Origin: Lelliottia jeotgali
GTDB taxonomy: Bacteria; Pseudomonadota; Gammaproteobacteria; Enterobacterales; Enterobacteriaceae
DNA length: 64,000 nt
Direction of reading: 5' to 3'
NCBI GenBank assembly: GCA_002271215.1
Contig: CP018628.1
Span: 2,356,001-2,420,000 of the forward strand
Shown: one piece after another, positions 17,013 through 25,864 of the stretch
How the letters are laid out: each line of letters begins with the position of its first letter
How positions within the stretch are numbered: position 1 is the stretch's first letter
The notes under the pieces: model-generated
The model's database searches: none
Told to the model about the DNA's origin: nothing
What the model saw: only the letters and a program-made list of their open reading frames with translations
Position numbers and translations under genes: made by a program

Positions 17013-17702
17013 TTATGCAGCCTTAGCCAGTCTGCGTTTTCGACGCTCAAAGTACTTGTCGGCCTCTGAGTTGTATTCTTCGTGAGTGTAGCCCTTCTGC
17101 TCAGGGTATTTGGCGCTGAGCAACAGCTGGAACTCTGTCATGGTCAACTGCTCCGCCCCTTCCTTACTAAGGCCGAAGTGGTTACGCGCAGCGATGATGT
17201 AATCCGACGCCCGGAATTCATTGGTGGTATCGCTTGATTCGTGGCGCTGGAGCTTTCGCACCTTTGCTTTGCCGATAATGCCGTGCATCATCAGGCTCTG
17301 GGCGATGATGATCATTTGCTGCGCGGGCATAATTCCTGGGCGCCATACAAAACCGCGCTTGCGGCCTTTACTTGGCTTCATCCACCCAATCAGATCGCCG
17401 ACGTCATCAGTGCAGCATGCAGTAAGCACTGTATGCGCAGCCATGATCAGTTTGCGGCTCAGCAAACCGCTCTGGATGTACTGCAACACACAATCCGGTA
17501 GGCGGTCATACTCGTTTTGGATGTAGGATTCTGAGGCCCGCCGCAGCAGTGGAGTCAAATCATCATTGAAAAGGTCATAAAACGTCCGAACGATTTCAGC
17601 AGGCTCGCCAATTCGCGACATGGCCAGCAATGACGGGCGAAAGAAATAGTCCTTATCCCCGGCATTAAGCAGACATTCGCCAAACTCTTTAACTGGTGTC
17701 AT
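17013..17702 (-). CDS. Tail assembly chaperone-position protein (DUF6246-like)
   Basis: A 229-residue protein in the place of lambda gpG/gpT, between the tail tube gene and the tape measure gene. I associate it with the DUF6246 phage family, but there is no catalytic motif to confirm this. Start 17702 is chosen because GGGGGAGAG lies 1-9 bases upstream. By position it should help load the tape measure during tail tube assembly. No G-T type slippery sequence was identified. Confidence 0.55.
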   Translation of the reverse strand: MTPVKEFGECLLNAGDKDYFFRPSLLAMSRIGEPAEIVRTFYDLFNDDLTPLLRRASESYIQNEYDRLPDCVLQYIQSGLLSRKLIMAAHTVLTACCTDDVGDLIGWMKPSKGRKRGFVWRPGIMPAQQMIIIAQSLMMHGIIGKAKVRKLQRHESSDTTNEFRASDYIIAARNHFGLSKEGAEQLTMTEFQLLLSAKYPEQKGYTHEEYNSEADKYFERRKRRLAKAA

Positions 17703-17753
17703 CTCTCCCCCCATAAACAAAATCAAGGGCAGGACGACTGCCCTTTGGTTTGA

Positions 17754-18509
17754 TTAAACAGTCACAGTGACGGTATGAGTCGCAGTGAATTCACCATCGA
17801 CTGATTTAACAGTAATGATTGCCGTACCTGCCGTGGCTCCAGAGGGAGCCGAAACAGTTACAGTGTTTCCCGCGAAAGCTGCTGTAGCTCTGGATGGAAC
17901 AGAAGATGTAACGGTGAACAACTTATTATCTGCGTCAGCTGGCGCGACAGTAACCGTGAAGGTTGTGCTAGCACCTGCTGCGACAGAGCTCGTTGTAGGC
18001 GTGAGCGACACACCAGTCACAGGAATATCAGTATCAGCCTGAGTAAGCTGGAAAGTTGTCCCTACATTAAGCTTGAATTCTAAGCTGTAAGTAACGATCT
18101 CCTTAACGCCCCCACCGTCGCTGGTTCCTGATGGGACCATGTAGCCAATGTGGTAGTAATCACCCCAGTGGAATCGCATCCATACGGCTGGCTGACGACG
18201 AGCCATTACTTCATCGACGATATATTTAACGAACTCTTGGATACCGAATTCATCAGTGCGATCTTTAACGCGCACTTCACCTTCGATTGAGTAAGTTGGA
18301 TCCAAACTGGCAATCATAGTCGCTGTAAACCCACCGTCATCAGCGTCCGATGTCAACGTTTCAGGGTTGAAATCCCATGTCGCAGAAGTCGGAAGGCCTA
18401 CCAGCTTCCATTCGCCCTCAGCAGGTGCGACGTCAGGACAACCGTAAGCCAGCTCAAGAGTTTTCGCACGCCCAATAAGGCGGTCAAAACTGGTTGGGCA
18501 ACCTTGCAT
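17754..18509 (-). CDS. V: Major tail tube protein V with C-terminal Ig-like domain
   Basis: A 251-residue lambda gpV-type protein: tube domain in residues 1-160 and a bacterial Ig-like (Big_2 type) domain in 163-251 beginning VTGVSLTPTTSSVAAG, as in lambda. The Ig domain decorates the tail surface and is dispensable in lambda. It follows the terminator gene U in the usual order. Confidence 0.9.
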   Translation of the reverse strand: MQGCPTSFDRLIGRAKTLELAYGCPDVAPAEGEWKLVGLPTSATWDFNPETLTSDADDGGFTATMIASLDPTYSIEGEVRVKDRTDEFGIQEFVKYIVDEVMARRQPAVWMRFHWGDYYHIGYMVPSGTSDGGGVKEIVTYSLEFKLNVGTTFQLTQADTDIPVTGVSLTPTTSSVAAGASTTFTVTVAPADADNKLFTVTSSVPSRATAAFAGNTVTVSAPSGATAGTAIITVKSVDGEFTATHTVTVTV

Positions 18510-18533
18510 AATTACTTACCTCTTTCGTGGAAA

Positions 18534-18559
18534 TAAAAAAAGGCCGCCGTGGCGACCTT
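18534..18559 (-). terminator. Terminator between U and V
   Basis: Minus strand AAGGTCGCC-AC-GGCGGCCTT (one G-T pair) followed by T7. It is another intrinsic terminator inside the late operon. Confidence 0.75.
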
Positions 18560-18575
18560 GTGAATGTTGGTTCTT

Positions 18576-18959
18576 TTACTCACCGTAGAGGCAAGAAAAT
18601 TGCAGCCTGTAAACTGGCCTTCCCTCCTCTGTCAACATTGGCGGCGGCAGAAATCCTACTGACTGAATTTGACCTACGCATTTATCAACTAACGGATTAG
18701 CTTCGATATAGTTGAGAATTGCTTGGGCCGCCGTTGCAGTAGCCCCTCGTTTATCTTTCTGCCCGATCACATCTACCAAAACATAATGCTCACCACTTTC
18801 TGAGTTTGGCAGGCCAACACCATTGTTTGGTCTAAAGACCATGAATGCGTCAGTTGCCTTCTTGGTATCTTCGAAGAAGTTCAACTGCACAACACGACCG
18901 TCAGTCAGCCCCGCTGAGACAAACAGGTTTCTCACCCGCTCATACATTGATGGCGTCAT
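18576..18959 (-). CDS. U: Tail terminator protein (gpU-like)
   Basis: A 127-residue protein with the N-terminus MTPSMYERVRNLFVSAGL and conserved RPNNG and YRLQFSCLYGE. By order (tail completion, then this, then tail tube) it is the gpU-type protein that caps the growing tube and joins it to the head. It overlaps the upstream gene by 4 bases (ATGA). Confidence 0.8.
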   Translation of the reverse strand: MTPSMYERVRNLFVSAGLTDGRVVQLNFFEDTKKATDAFMVFRPNNGVGLPNSESGEHYVLVDVIGQKDKRGATATAAQAILNYIEANPLVDKCVGQIQSVGFLPPPMLTEEGRPVYRLQFSCLYGE

Positions 18960-19324
18960 ACAGATAGCTCCCGATGCACAACTGCGTCGATCTGCTCACG
19001 CATGTCTTCGAACCCTTTCTTGAGAAACTCTTTTTCAGCTGTCGAACGCCGGAAGTTTTGCTTCACATTTGGGTCATGAACTGACAGCGCGTATCCTGCT
19101 GAATAAATCACTCGCCCGGTCACCAGCACGCCGTTGATAATAAGTTCTCGCGCCTGACTGTTAATCAGCAAAGAGGTGTCTATCGGAGTGTAAAGAGATG
19201 CCTGTGAGCTGCCGATGATGAGCGCTGACTGTATGGCGCGCACCATTTTCCTCCCCTGGATATCATTAATAAGCCGGTTGAGATTCGACTTCACTTTGCT
19301 GATGCCGCGCACTTTACCAGCCAT
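18956..19324 (-). CDS. Tail completion / head-tail joining protein (gpZ / HK97 gp10-like)
   Basis: A 122-residue basic protein starting MAGKVRGISKVKSNLNRLI, with AKE-type basic C-terminal helices, of the HK97-gp10/lambda-gpZ type by position and general character. The start at 19324 follows GGGGG and lies only 14 bases from the IS911 left end, so the gene just escaped disruption. It is the most upstream morphogenesis gene left; connector and head genes that should precede it are missing. Confidence 0.7.
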   Translation of the reverse strand: MAGKVRGISKVKSNLNRLINDIQGRKMVRAIQSALIIGSSQASLYTPIDTSLLINSQARELIINGVLVTGRVIYSAGYALSVHDPNVKQNFRRSTAEKEFLKKGFEDMREQIDAVVHRELSV

Positions 19325-19410
19325 TACGCCCCCGTAAGTGAAGTGGCACACTGAATTTGGCCACCTGAACAGAGGTGATATGCTCACCTCAGAACAACAC
19401 AGGTGCTCCA

Positions 19411-20958
<1,548 letters not shown>

Positions 20959-20969
<11 letters not shown>

Positions 20970-21858
20970 CGTGCTCTCCCTCGCGGACTTTCAGGTAGGT
21001 GTTGTCGTTTAGCAGGAAGTCAAAGCCCTTCTTGCGCCAGACCGTTCCGCGCTGTTGGTTAGTTCGCTCTTCGAACATCCATCGACAGTTAGCGCCTACG
21101 TAGTTCAGATATGACTTCCAGTCATCCAGCGTGAAGCCATGACCATCCAGTTGGCGAGTAATAACCCCAGCTTTTCGCCAGAACGTTTGGATTTGGCTTT
21201 TCCGTTTGTCATTAAGCGCTCGTACCTTCTGCGCTTCAGGGAGTAACTCGTGGTAGACGTCGATGACTTGCTGACAACTGAGAGACGGTTTTTTCTTCTC
21301 AGCTTTTTTATCGGCTGATGCACTCTCTCTTACGTTAGTAAGAGAGATAGTATTTAATATATTGTTTGTGGCACTCTGTTGGCATTCTGTTGGCACAACC
21401 TCTCCGCTAGGCCTTGGTGCGCCTTGCTTTGCGTTGGCATTCTGTTGGCATTCTGTTGGCACTAAAAATTGCTGATAATCGTCATACTTTGTGACCGTCA
21501 AGACAGTGAACTTCTTGTTTGTTTGAGTGGTGACCATCCCCATTTTCTCAAACTTACTCAGCAGGTATTTAACCCTGTCAGGCGTGATCCCTGTGTCTCT
21601 TGCCAGAGTATGACGGCCGGTGATCACCTGCCCTCTTGCAACCGGGTATTCTCCAAACTCAGTGGTTACTTTCCCAGGGGAGGAATTGACCTCCATAATC
21701 AGGTGAACCCATAGGTGCACAGCTTCACTGTCAGTCTTGTAGAAAGGCAGGTCGCGCATTTTGCGGTGCAGGAATACTAATCCCTGCGTGGAAGTCTGCA
21801 GATTCTCCATGGGCTTCTGAGACCCCTTAAAGTCTGATATACGGAGGACATTACTCAC
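20959..21858 (-). CDS. Phage replication initiator (O-like) with internal origin
   Basis: A 299-residue protein. An N-terminal winged-helix region (about 25-130, HTLARDTGITPDRVKYLLSKF) is followed by a low-complexity linker with two PTECQQ repeats encoded by DNA iterons, and a C-terminal domain that should contact the helicase. The layout matches lambda O, whose gene contains ori. The start is GTG at 21858, overlapping the stop of a small upstream gene. It lies in the pR operon after cII. Confidence 0.82.
21340..21467. other. Putative phage replication origin: 11-bp iterons
   Basis: Two clusters of GTTGGCA repeat at exact 11-bp spacing: 21367 (degenerate TGTGGCA), 21378, 21389, and 21433, 21444, 21455. 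All face the same way and lie inside the initiator gene. An AT-rich stretch (about 21340-21366, AGTATTTAATATATTG) adjoins the first cluster and could be the unwinding element. Confidence 0.75.
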
Positions 21859-21997
21859 GACCGCTCTCCTTACGTTTCAGTTCTTCCAGGATGTTTCGCA
21901 TCTTCACGCCAACTTCAGGATTGATTGAGCGTATGAAGCGATAGCGGGTAATGCTTTTGTGTGTTGAGGCCTGGCAAATTCGCTTTATCTTAGGCAT
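21851..21997 (-). CDS. Small basic protein between cII and the replication initiator
   Basis: A 48-residue Arg/Lys-rich protein (begins MPKIKRICQASTHK). CAGGAG lies 6 bases before the ATG, and its stop overlaps the GTG start of the initiator gene (GTGAGTAA), so it is probably translationally coupled. No domain is recognised. Small basic ORFs at this position occur in other lambdoid phages. Confidence 0.65.
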   Translation of the reverse strand: MPKIKRICQASTHKSITRYRFIRSINPEVGVKMRNILEELKRKESGRE

Positions 21998-22030
21998 AAT
22001 TACTCCTGTTACTGACGTGACGCAGTGAAC

Positions 22031-22345
22031 TCAAAAATCCATAGTGATCTGGTCTAAACGCTCTGTTACCGCAGGGCGTTTTTTCTTTCCTAATCCCCTC
22101 TCTTCCAGCAAATCTGCCAGACCAATCACCACACGAGACAAATCGTCGTCTGTGATGCCATATCCGATGAATTCCAGAAGCGCAGCCATGCGCGGGATGT
22201 AGTGTTGTTTCCACTGAGATACTGATGACTTGTTTACACCCATGTGTTCAGCCACACGGGTTGTGCCGAGAATTGCAATGCGATCCAGAATCCAGCTCTC
22301 GATGTTTCGAGCGCTGTTTTTGTTGCGTGTCGTTAAGTTGTCCAT
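22031..22345 (-). CDS. cII: CII-type transcriptional activator
   Basis: A 104-residue protein resembling lambda CII throughout: N-terminal IESWILDRIAILGT, helix-turn-helix TRVAEHMGVNKSSVSQWK, and the C-terminal KKKRPAVTERLDQITMDF (lambda: KKRPAATERSEQIQMEF). It is a tetrameric activator of the establishment promoter for cI and of int-type promoters, and is degraded by FtsH. It lies right after nutR in the pR operon. Confidence 0.92.
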   Translation of the reverse strand: MDNLTTRNKNSARNIESWILDRIAILGTTRVAEHMGVNKSSVSQWKQHYIPRMAALLEFIGYGITDDDLSRVVIGLADLLEERGLGKKKRPAVTERLDQITMDF

Positions 22346-22406
22346 TAGTTAAAATTCCTTTGTTGAAATAGTTAATGCGCATCCTGTGATGCGTTGTTGT
22401 TGTGTT

Positions 22407-22440
22407 CCTCAGCTTCTGAGGGGCTGATTTTTAAAGAGCG
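22407..22440 (-). promoter_or_regulatory. nutR: boxA and boxB
   Basis: Read on the minus strand: boxA CGCTCTTTAAAA (22440-22429) then, 7 bases on, boxB CCTCA-GAAGC-TGAGG (22421-22407), a 5-bp stem with a 5-base loop. The same stem occurs in nutL. It lies between the Cro-like gene and cII. Confidence 0.85.
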
Positions 22441-22458
22441 GAAGTGCGTAAATATCTG

Positions 22459-22686
22459 TTACTTAACCCGATCTGGGTTGGCTACCTGTCGTAGCCATTC
22501 AGCGGTAAATTTCCCTGCTGATGCTTCTGCAAGGACCTGCGAATAATTGGTTTTCTCTGTGTACTCAGTACGAGGCAGCGCCTCGTTCTTCACCCACTTA
22601 TGAATGGCCACATTCGACAGTCCGCACAGTCGTGCTGCTGCGGTTTGTCCGCCTACTGCGTCAATCGCGAATTGCATTGGGTTCAT
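22459..22686 (-). CDS. Cro-like repressor (YdaS-type HTH)
   Basis: A 75-residue protein starting MNPMQFAIDAVGGQTAAARL with a helix-turn-helix near residues 13-35 (TAAARLCGLSNVAIHKWVK), of the YdaS/Cro-type family found as the first pR gene in many prophages. It starts 37 bases downstream of the pR -10 hexamer. Expected role: binds the shared operators to shut off pRM and later the early promoters. Confidence 0.85.
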   Translation of the reverse strand: MNPMQFAIDAVGGQTAAARLCGLSNVAIHKWVKNEALPRTEYTEKTNYSQVLAEASAGKFTAEWLRQVANPDRVK

Positions 22687-22707
22687 AGTGTTTTCCGTTA
22701 ACTAAAT

Positions 22708-22777
22708 TAACTACGAGTTAAGTCTATATCTTAACTGACAGTTACGTCAACTCTAATTGATAATTAACACATGGTTA
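22708..22777. promoter_or_regulatory. OR operator region with pR and pRM
   Basis: 13-bp sites with TAAC..GTTA-type arms: TAACTACGAGTTA (22708-22720), TAACTGACAGTTA (22732-22744, perfect palindrome) and TAACACATGGTTA (22765-22777, covering the cI start codon). pR (minus): TTGACG at 22750-22745, 16-base spacer, TATAGA at 22728-22723. pRM (plus): CTGACA 22735-22740, 18-base spacer, GATAAT 22759-22764, which puts the transcript start at about the cI ATG, so the mRNA is probably leaderless as in lambda. Confidence 0.8.
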
Positions 22778-23535
22778 AAAAAGAAGATTTAAAAGAAGAG
22801 TTCTCGAAGCGACTTCGCGCTGCATTGCTTGATGCTGGCGTAGGTGGGCGCGGACAGACCGGTAGAATCCGTGAGGCAATGAAGTCTCAGGGGATCGTTG
22901 TTTCTGAACCTGGCGTTTGGAAGTGGCTTAATGCAGCAGCAATACCAGATCAAACAAATATTCTCGCCCTTAGTCGGTGGCTGAATGTTCGCCCTGAGTG
23001 GCTGGAGTACGGAAGGAATCAGGCTGCCAACGATAAGGAGAGGGAGGCATCAATTCCGCCAGAATCAGAATGGGGATCAGTTGAAGCCTGGGATGACAGC
23101 ACTCCCGTAAGCGACGACGAGGTGGAAGTTCCGTTCTTCAAGGACATAGAGTTCGCATGTGGCGCTGGTCGCACTGGCGACGAAGACTATAACGGGTACA
23201 AGTTGAGATTCTCAAAATCAACACTGCGCCGCATCGGTGCCAGTACAGACGGACACAGTATAATTTGCTTCCCTGCTCGCGGTAACAGCATGGAGCCGAA
23301 CATCCCCGATGGGACAACCGTGGCAGTTAATACGGAAGATAAAAAAATCATCGATGGGAAAATGTATGCGATCAGCGAGGATGGCTGGAAGCGCATTAAG
23401 TTGCTCTACAGAACAGGGCCCGAGACAGTAAGCATCCGCAGTTATAACGCCGCAGAACACCCCCCAGAAGAAAAGCCACTAGGTAACATAGAGGTTATAG
23501 GTCGAGTCTTCTGGTGGTCCGTGCTGGACTGTTAG
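22771..23535 (+). CDS. cI: CI-type repressor with S24 autopeptidase domain
   Basis: A 254-residue repressor. The N-terminal HTH (about 10-75) is followed by an acidic linker and a LexA/CI S24 domain with cleavage-site region FACGAGRTG (~130), catalytic Ser in ARGNSMEP (~173) and Lys in GWKRIKLL (~211). It should maintain lysogeny and self-cleave with RecA-ssDNA. There is no usual ribosome site, consistent with a leaderless transcript from pRM. It is intact, so this defective prophage is probably still repressed. Confidence 0.93.
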   Translation: MVKKEDLKEEFSKRLRAALLDAGVGGRGQTGRIREAMKSQGIVVSEPGVWKWLNAAAIPDQTNILALSRWLNVRPEWLEYGRNQAANDKEREASIPPESEWGSVEAWDDSTPVSDDEVEVPFFKDIEFACGAGRTGDEDYNGYKLRFSKSTLRRIGASTDGHSIICFPARGNSMEPNIPDGTTVAVNTEDKKIIDGKMYAISEDGWKRIKLLYRTGPETVSIRSYNAAEHPPEEKPLGNIEVIGRVFWWSVLDC

Positions 23536-23629
23536 CAGTGGCCTGAGGATATGTTTGAGTGAGATTCAAGAAGATTGAATTATATTAAAAAATTCAATGG
23601 GCTAACATGGAAAGGCAAACGGATATCTA

Positions 23630-24166
23630 GTGGCAAAGAAAAACGAGAGTCCTCTATTACAGTCGGATGCTGATCGCGTCATTCACTCTAAAAAAATAGT
23701 GGATGTTAGTGGCATAAAATGGGGCAAGAAGCCACCTCCGGGCAGGTCGCCGATGTGGTTACAAACGGCTATCACACCTTATGAGGGTGGATCACCTTTG
23801 CCTGGCCTAAAATTTGTTTTGCAGTGGCGACCAGCTGATGAATACGGAGATGCTCCTAAAATTCAGATGGTAGCGCTTTACTTTGGTCGAAGAATTTTTG
23901 GTGTGGACTCTTACCCAAACGATAGGCATACGAACAGAGTTCAGGTGTGCCATCCTGACTATGTTGAAAGCATTCTTGGACCACACTATCACCTTTACTT
24001 TGAATCAGCGTTGCCGTATGAAATAGGTCTAATCATACGCGAGAAGATAGCCCCAGATGACTTGTTAGGACATTGGCGCTTTTTCTGCTCTAAACTGAAT
24101 GTTACATGCAAAGGATTACTGCCTTTGCCGGACCAAGAAGATTCGGGACAAATTCCATTGCTATGA
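23630..24166 (+). CDS. Unknown protein A of the post-cI cassette (rexA position)
   Basis: A 178-residue cytosolic protein with no recognised domain. It starts at GTG 23630, 94 bases after cI and on the same strand, so it should be transcribed from pRM in the lysogen. Features: Pro/Gly-rich start (KKPPPGRSPMW) and an aromatic-rich core (QMVALYFGRRIFGVDSYP, HYHLYFESALPYE). Its stop overlaps the next start (ATGA). Lambda carries rexA at this place. A role in exclusion or defence is inference from position. Confidence 0.7.
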   Translation: MAKKNESPLLQSDADRVIHSKKIVDVSGIKWGKKPPPGRSPMWLQTAITPYEGGSPLPGLKFVLQWRPADEYGDAPKIQMVALYFGRRIFGVDSYPNDRHTNRVQVCHPDYVESILGPHYHLYFESALPYEIGLIIREKIAPDDLLGHWRFFCSKLNVTCKGLLPLPDQEDSGQIPLL

Positions 24167-24921
24167 TGTGCTCAACGATAATTTCCAGACTCGGCTTTGA
24201 ATGCCTACCCATAGGTGAAGAGTCCTTGCGAATAATCAGTCCGTTTCCCTATTGTGACGACGGGGAGCATGTTGGCGCATTCGTACAGCATATCAATGGG
24301 AGTTTCAAAGTTACTGATCGATGCGACGCTCTTATGAACATGGAGGCGCGTGGTATTTCACTAAATCAAAGTCGCCTTGATGTCATAAGGCAGGCACTCG
24401 CTCGCGAAGGAGCTGAGCTAAATGAAAGAGGCGAAATTCTCAAATGGGCCCATGATGAAGGTGAGCTTGGAAAGGTTACATCTGATGTTATCAGGGCTGG
24501 GATTCTTGCTTCAGCTATGTCCATCGATTGGTATTCATCTAACCAATCTAAAAAATTTGAAGCTGAAGTGATTGATTTTATATCAAAAAGCTCATTATCA
24601 ACTTTAATGGCCCTTCGAGAAGAAGTCAGTGGCATGAGTGGTCACAACATTGTCATACCAGTGACCATTAAAACATCAATGCCCAAGTACATATTTACCT
24701 CAAGCATTAAAGAAGGTGGATCATGGAACAGCGCATATTCATTGCTTGGAAAGCTGATGGATCTTTATCAGGCCAACAACGCTGTTAACAATCGATACGT
24801 AGTTATCGACAATGAGTCTATCGGCTCTCAAATGCAGCAACTGATACTGCTGTTCAACGACGTAAGCCAAGTTCTTCCATTCGAAAGCAGAAGCTTATGG
24901 CTCCCCAAATTAGCTGCATAA
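24163..24921 (+). CDS. DUF1828-domain protein B of the post-cI cassette (rexB position)
   Basis: A 252-residue protein whose first ~95 residues fit DUF1828: IISPFPYCDDGEHVGAFVQ, then a FKVTDRCDALMNMEARGISL pattern. The C-terminal ~150 residues are alpha/beta with no recognised motif and may be the DUF1829-type partner region. Start 24163 is preferred over 24106 because it gives an ATGA overlap with the upstream stop and begins where family members do. No transmembrane helix, unlike RexB. A terminator follows at once, so cI-A-B forms a closed lysogenic operon. Confidence 0.7.
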   Translation: MMCSTIISRLGFECLPIGEESLRIISPFPYCDDGEHVGAFVQHINGSFKVTDRCDALMNMEARGISLNQSRLDVIRQALAREGAELNERGEILKWAHDEGELGKVTSDVIRAGILASAMSIDWYSSNQSKKFEAEVIDFISKSSLSTLMALREEVSGMSGHNIVIPVTIKTSMPKYIFTSSIKEGGSWNSAYSLLGKLMDLYQANNAVNNRYVVIDNESIGSQMQQLILLFNDVSQVLPFESRSLWLPKLAA

Positions 24922-24923
24922 GC

Positions 24924-24949
24924 AACCCGGCCACCGCGCCGGGTTTTAT
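24924..24949. terminator. Bidirectional terminator closing the immunity operon
   Basis: AACCCGGC-CACCGC-GCCGGGTT followed by TTATTT on the plus strand. It lies between the convergent gene pair ending at 24921 (+) and 24946 (-), in the position of lambda tImm. Confidence 0.85.
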
Positions 24950-25152
24950 TTACCCTTTCGGACCATCTCAGCAGCATCTCGCAGCATTCCCTTGTGGATT
25001 ACATTCCCTACAGCCTTACGCTTACCCTCCAGCATCCCAACTATGCTTTCCTTGTTTATCTCAATGCCGTTGTAAACCAGCTCGAACACCACGCACCCCA
25101 CCTCGCCAGCCATGAAGGCTATGCGGTCATCCGCAAGTTCATCACGTTCCAT
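24946..25152 (-). CDS. Small phage protein divergent from pL, unknown function
   Basis: A 68-residue protein starting MERDELADDRIAFMAGEVGC, ending in basic residues (RDAAEMVRKGK). The start at 25152 has AGGAGG five bases upstream. It is read away from pL and converges on the terminator at 24924. No domain recognised. It may also be expressed in the lysogen. Confidence 0.65.
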   Translation of the reverse strand: MERDELADDRIAFMAGEVGCVVFELVYNGIEINKESIVGMLEGKRKAVGNVIHKGMLRDAAEMVRKGK

Positions 25153-25257
25153 ACCCACCTCCTGATGTTTTATTGAGCATATCACTGGCTTTAAAAATTA
25201 AAAACAAAACTAAATTAACCGAAAAATCATAACCTTAATAACCAACCATCAAATAAT

Positions 25258-25299
25258 TAACCATTGGTTATTGACTGAAAATAACCATTAGTTAATAAT
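25258..25299 (+). promoter_or_regulatory. OL operators and pL promoter
   Basis: TAACCATTGGTTA (25258-25270, perfect palindrome) and TAACCATTAGTTA (25282-25294) are 24 bp apart, the same spacing as the first two OR sites. They overlap pL: TTGACT 25271-25276, 17-base spacer, AATAAT 25294-25299. Binding of CI here would cover both hexamers. Confidence 0.85.
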
Positions 25300-25367
25300 C
25301 AATCCATCGAAACGAAACATCGATGCGGCAACAAGAGTTACCCGCCGCGCCAGACAGGGAGTCAGGC

Positions 25368-25401
25368 TGCTCATTAACAATTTAATCCTCAGAATCTGAG
25401 G
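25368..25401 (+). promoter_or_regulatory. nutL: boxA and boxB
   Basis: boxA TGCTCATTAACAA (25368-25380) is followed six bases later by boxB CCTCA-GAATC-TGAGG (25387-25401). The stem is identical to nutR and the loop differs at one base. It lies about 70 bases downstream of the pL -10 hexamer and upstream of the N-like gene. Confidence 0.88.
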
Positions 25402-25537
25402 CCAAAGAGGGTTCTTTGGGGTGATGACCCGCGAGGGTGGCGCAAAAATATTCCTTGCAGCTGAGTGAACAGTGCGAAAAACGCCGCCGCTGTTAGGTGC
25501 AGCCATCACCACCAAAGAACTCACAAGGGGAAACATC

Positions 25538-25825
25538 ATGAACAGAAATCAGGCGCGTCGCCTTGCTGCATTCAACGCAAAGAAATCCGCTGAGAAGTTA
25601 GAGATGGAAGCCTACTGTAAAAAGATTGACCGTGCATTTTCACGGCTGTCTGGAGAAGGCTCAGAGCGCACCTGTAAGGCTCTCAGCTTGCCGGGATTGC
25701 GTCAGCCTAAAGAAGAAGAGTTCGTGACCAGAGAGAGACAGCAGTATCGCAAGGTACGCAATCCACTCGGTCAGCAGGTTAACGCTCGGCAGAAGATGCG
25801 TGGAAAAAGCATTCCATTGATTTGA
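25538..25825 (+). CDS. N: N-like antitermination protein
   Basis: A 95-residue basic protein whose first 20 residues (MNRNQARRLAAFNAKKSAEK) form an arginine-rich RNA-binding helix like those of lambda and P22 N. It is the first gene of the pL operon, right after nutL, with AAGGGG upstream. N proteins bind boxB and with NusA modify RNA polymerase. The overall sequence is not close to lambda N; the assignment rests on the ARM, size, charge and context. Confidence 0.78.
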   Translation: MNRNQARRLAAFNAKKSAEKLEMEAYCKKIDRAFSRLSGEGSERTCKALSLPGLRQPKEEEFVTRERQQYRKVRNPLGQQVNARQKMRGKSIPLI

Positions 25826-25864
25826 TATAAATGGCCCATAACGGGCCAGGGGGAAAAATGAAAT

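Noticed and set aside
21367..21461. Regular repeats resembling a small CRISPR array
   Set aside because: Units are 7-11 bp with 4-bp gaps, inside a coding gene, in the pattern of replication iterons; there are no spacers or cas genes.
25400..25500. HK022-type put RNA downstream of pL
   Set aside because: There is a hairpin CCAAAG-AGGGTT-CTTTGG at 25403-25420, but the boxA/boxB pair and an N-like gene explain antitermination better; no two-stem put structure was found.
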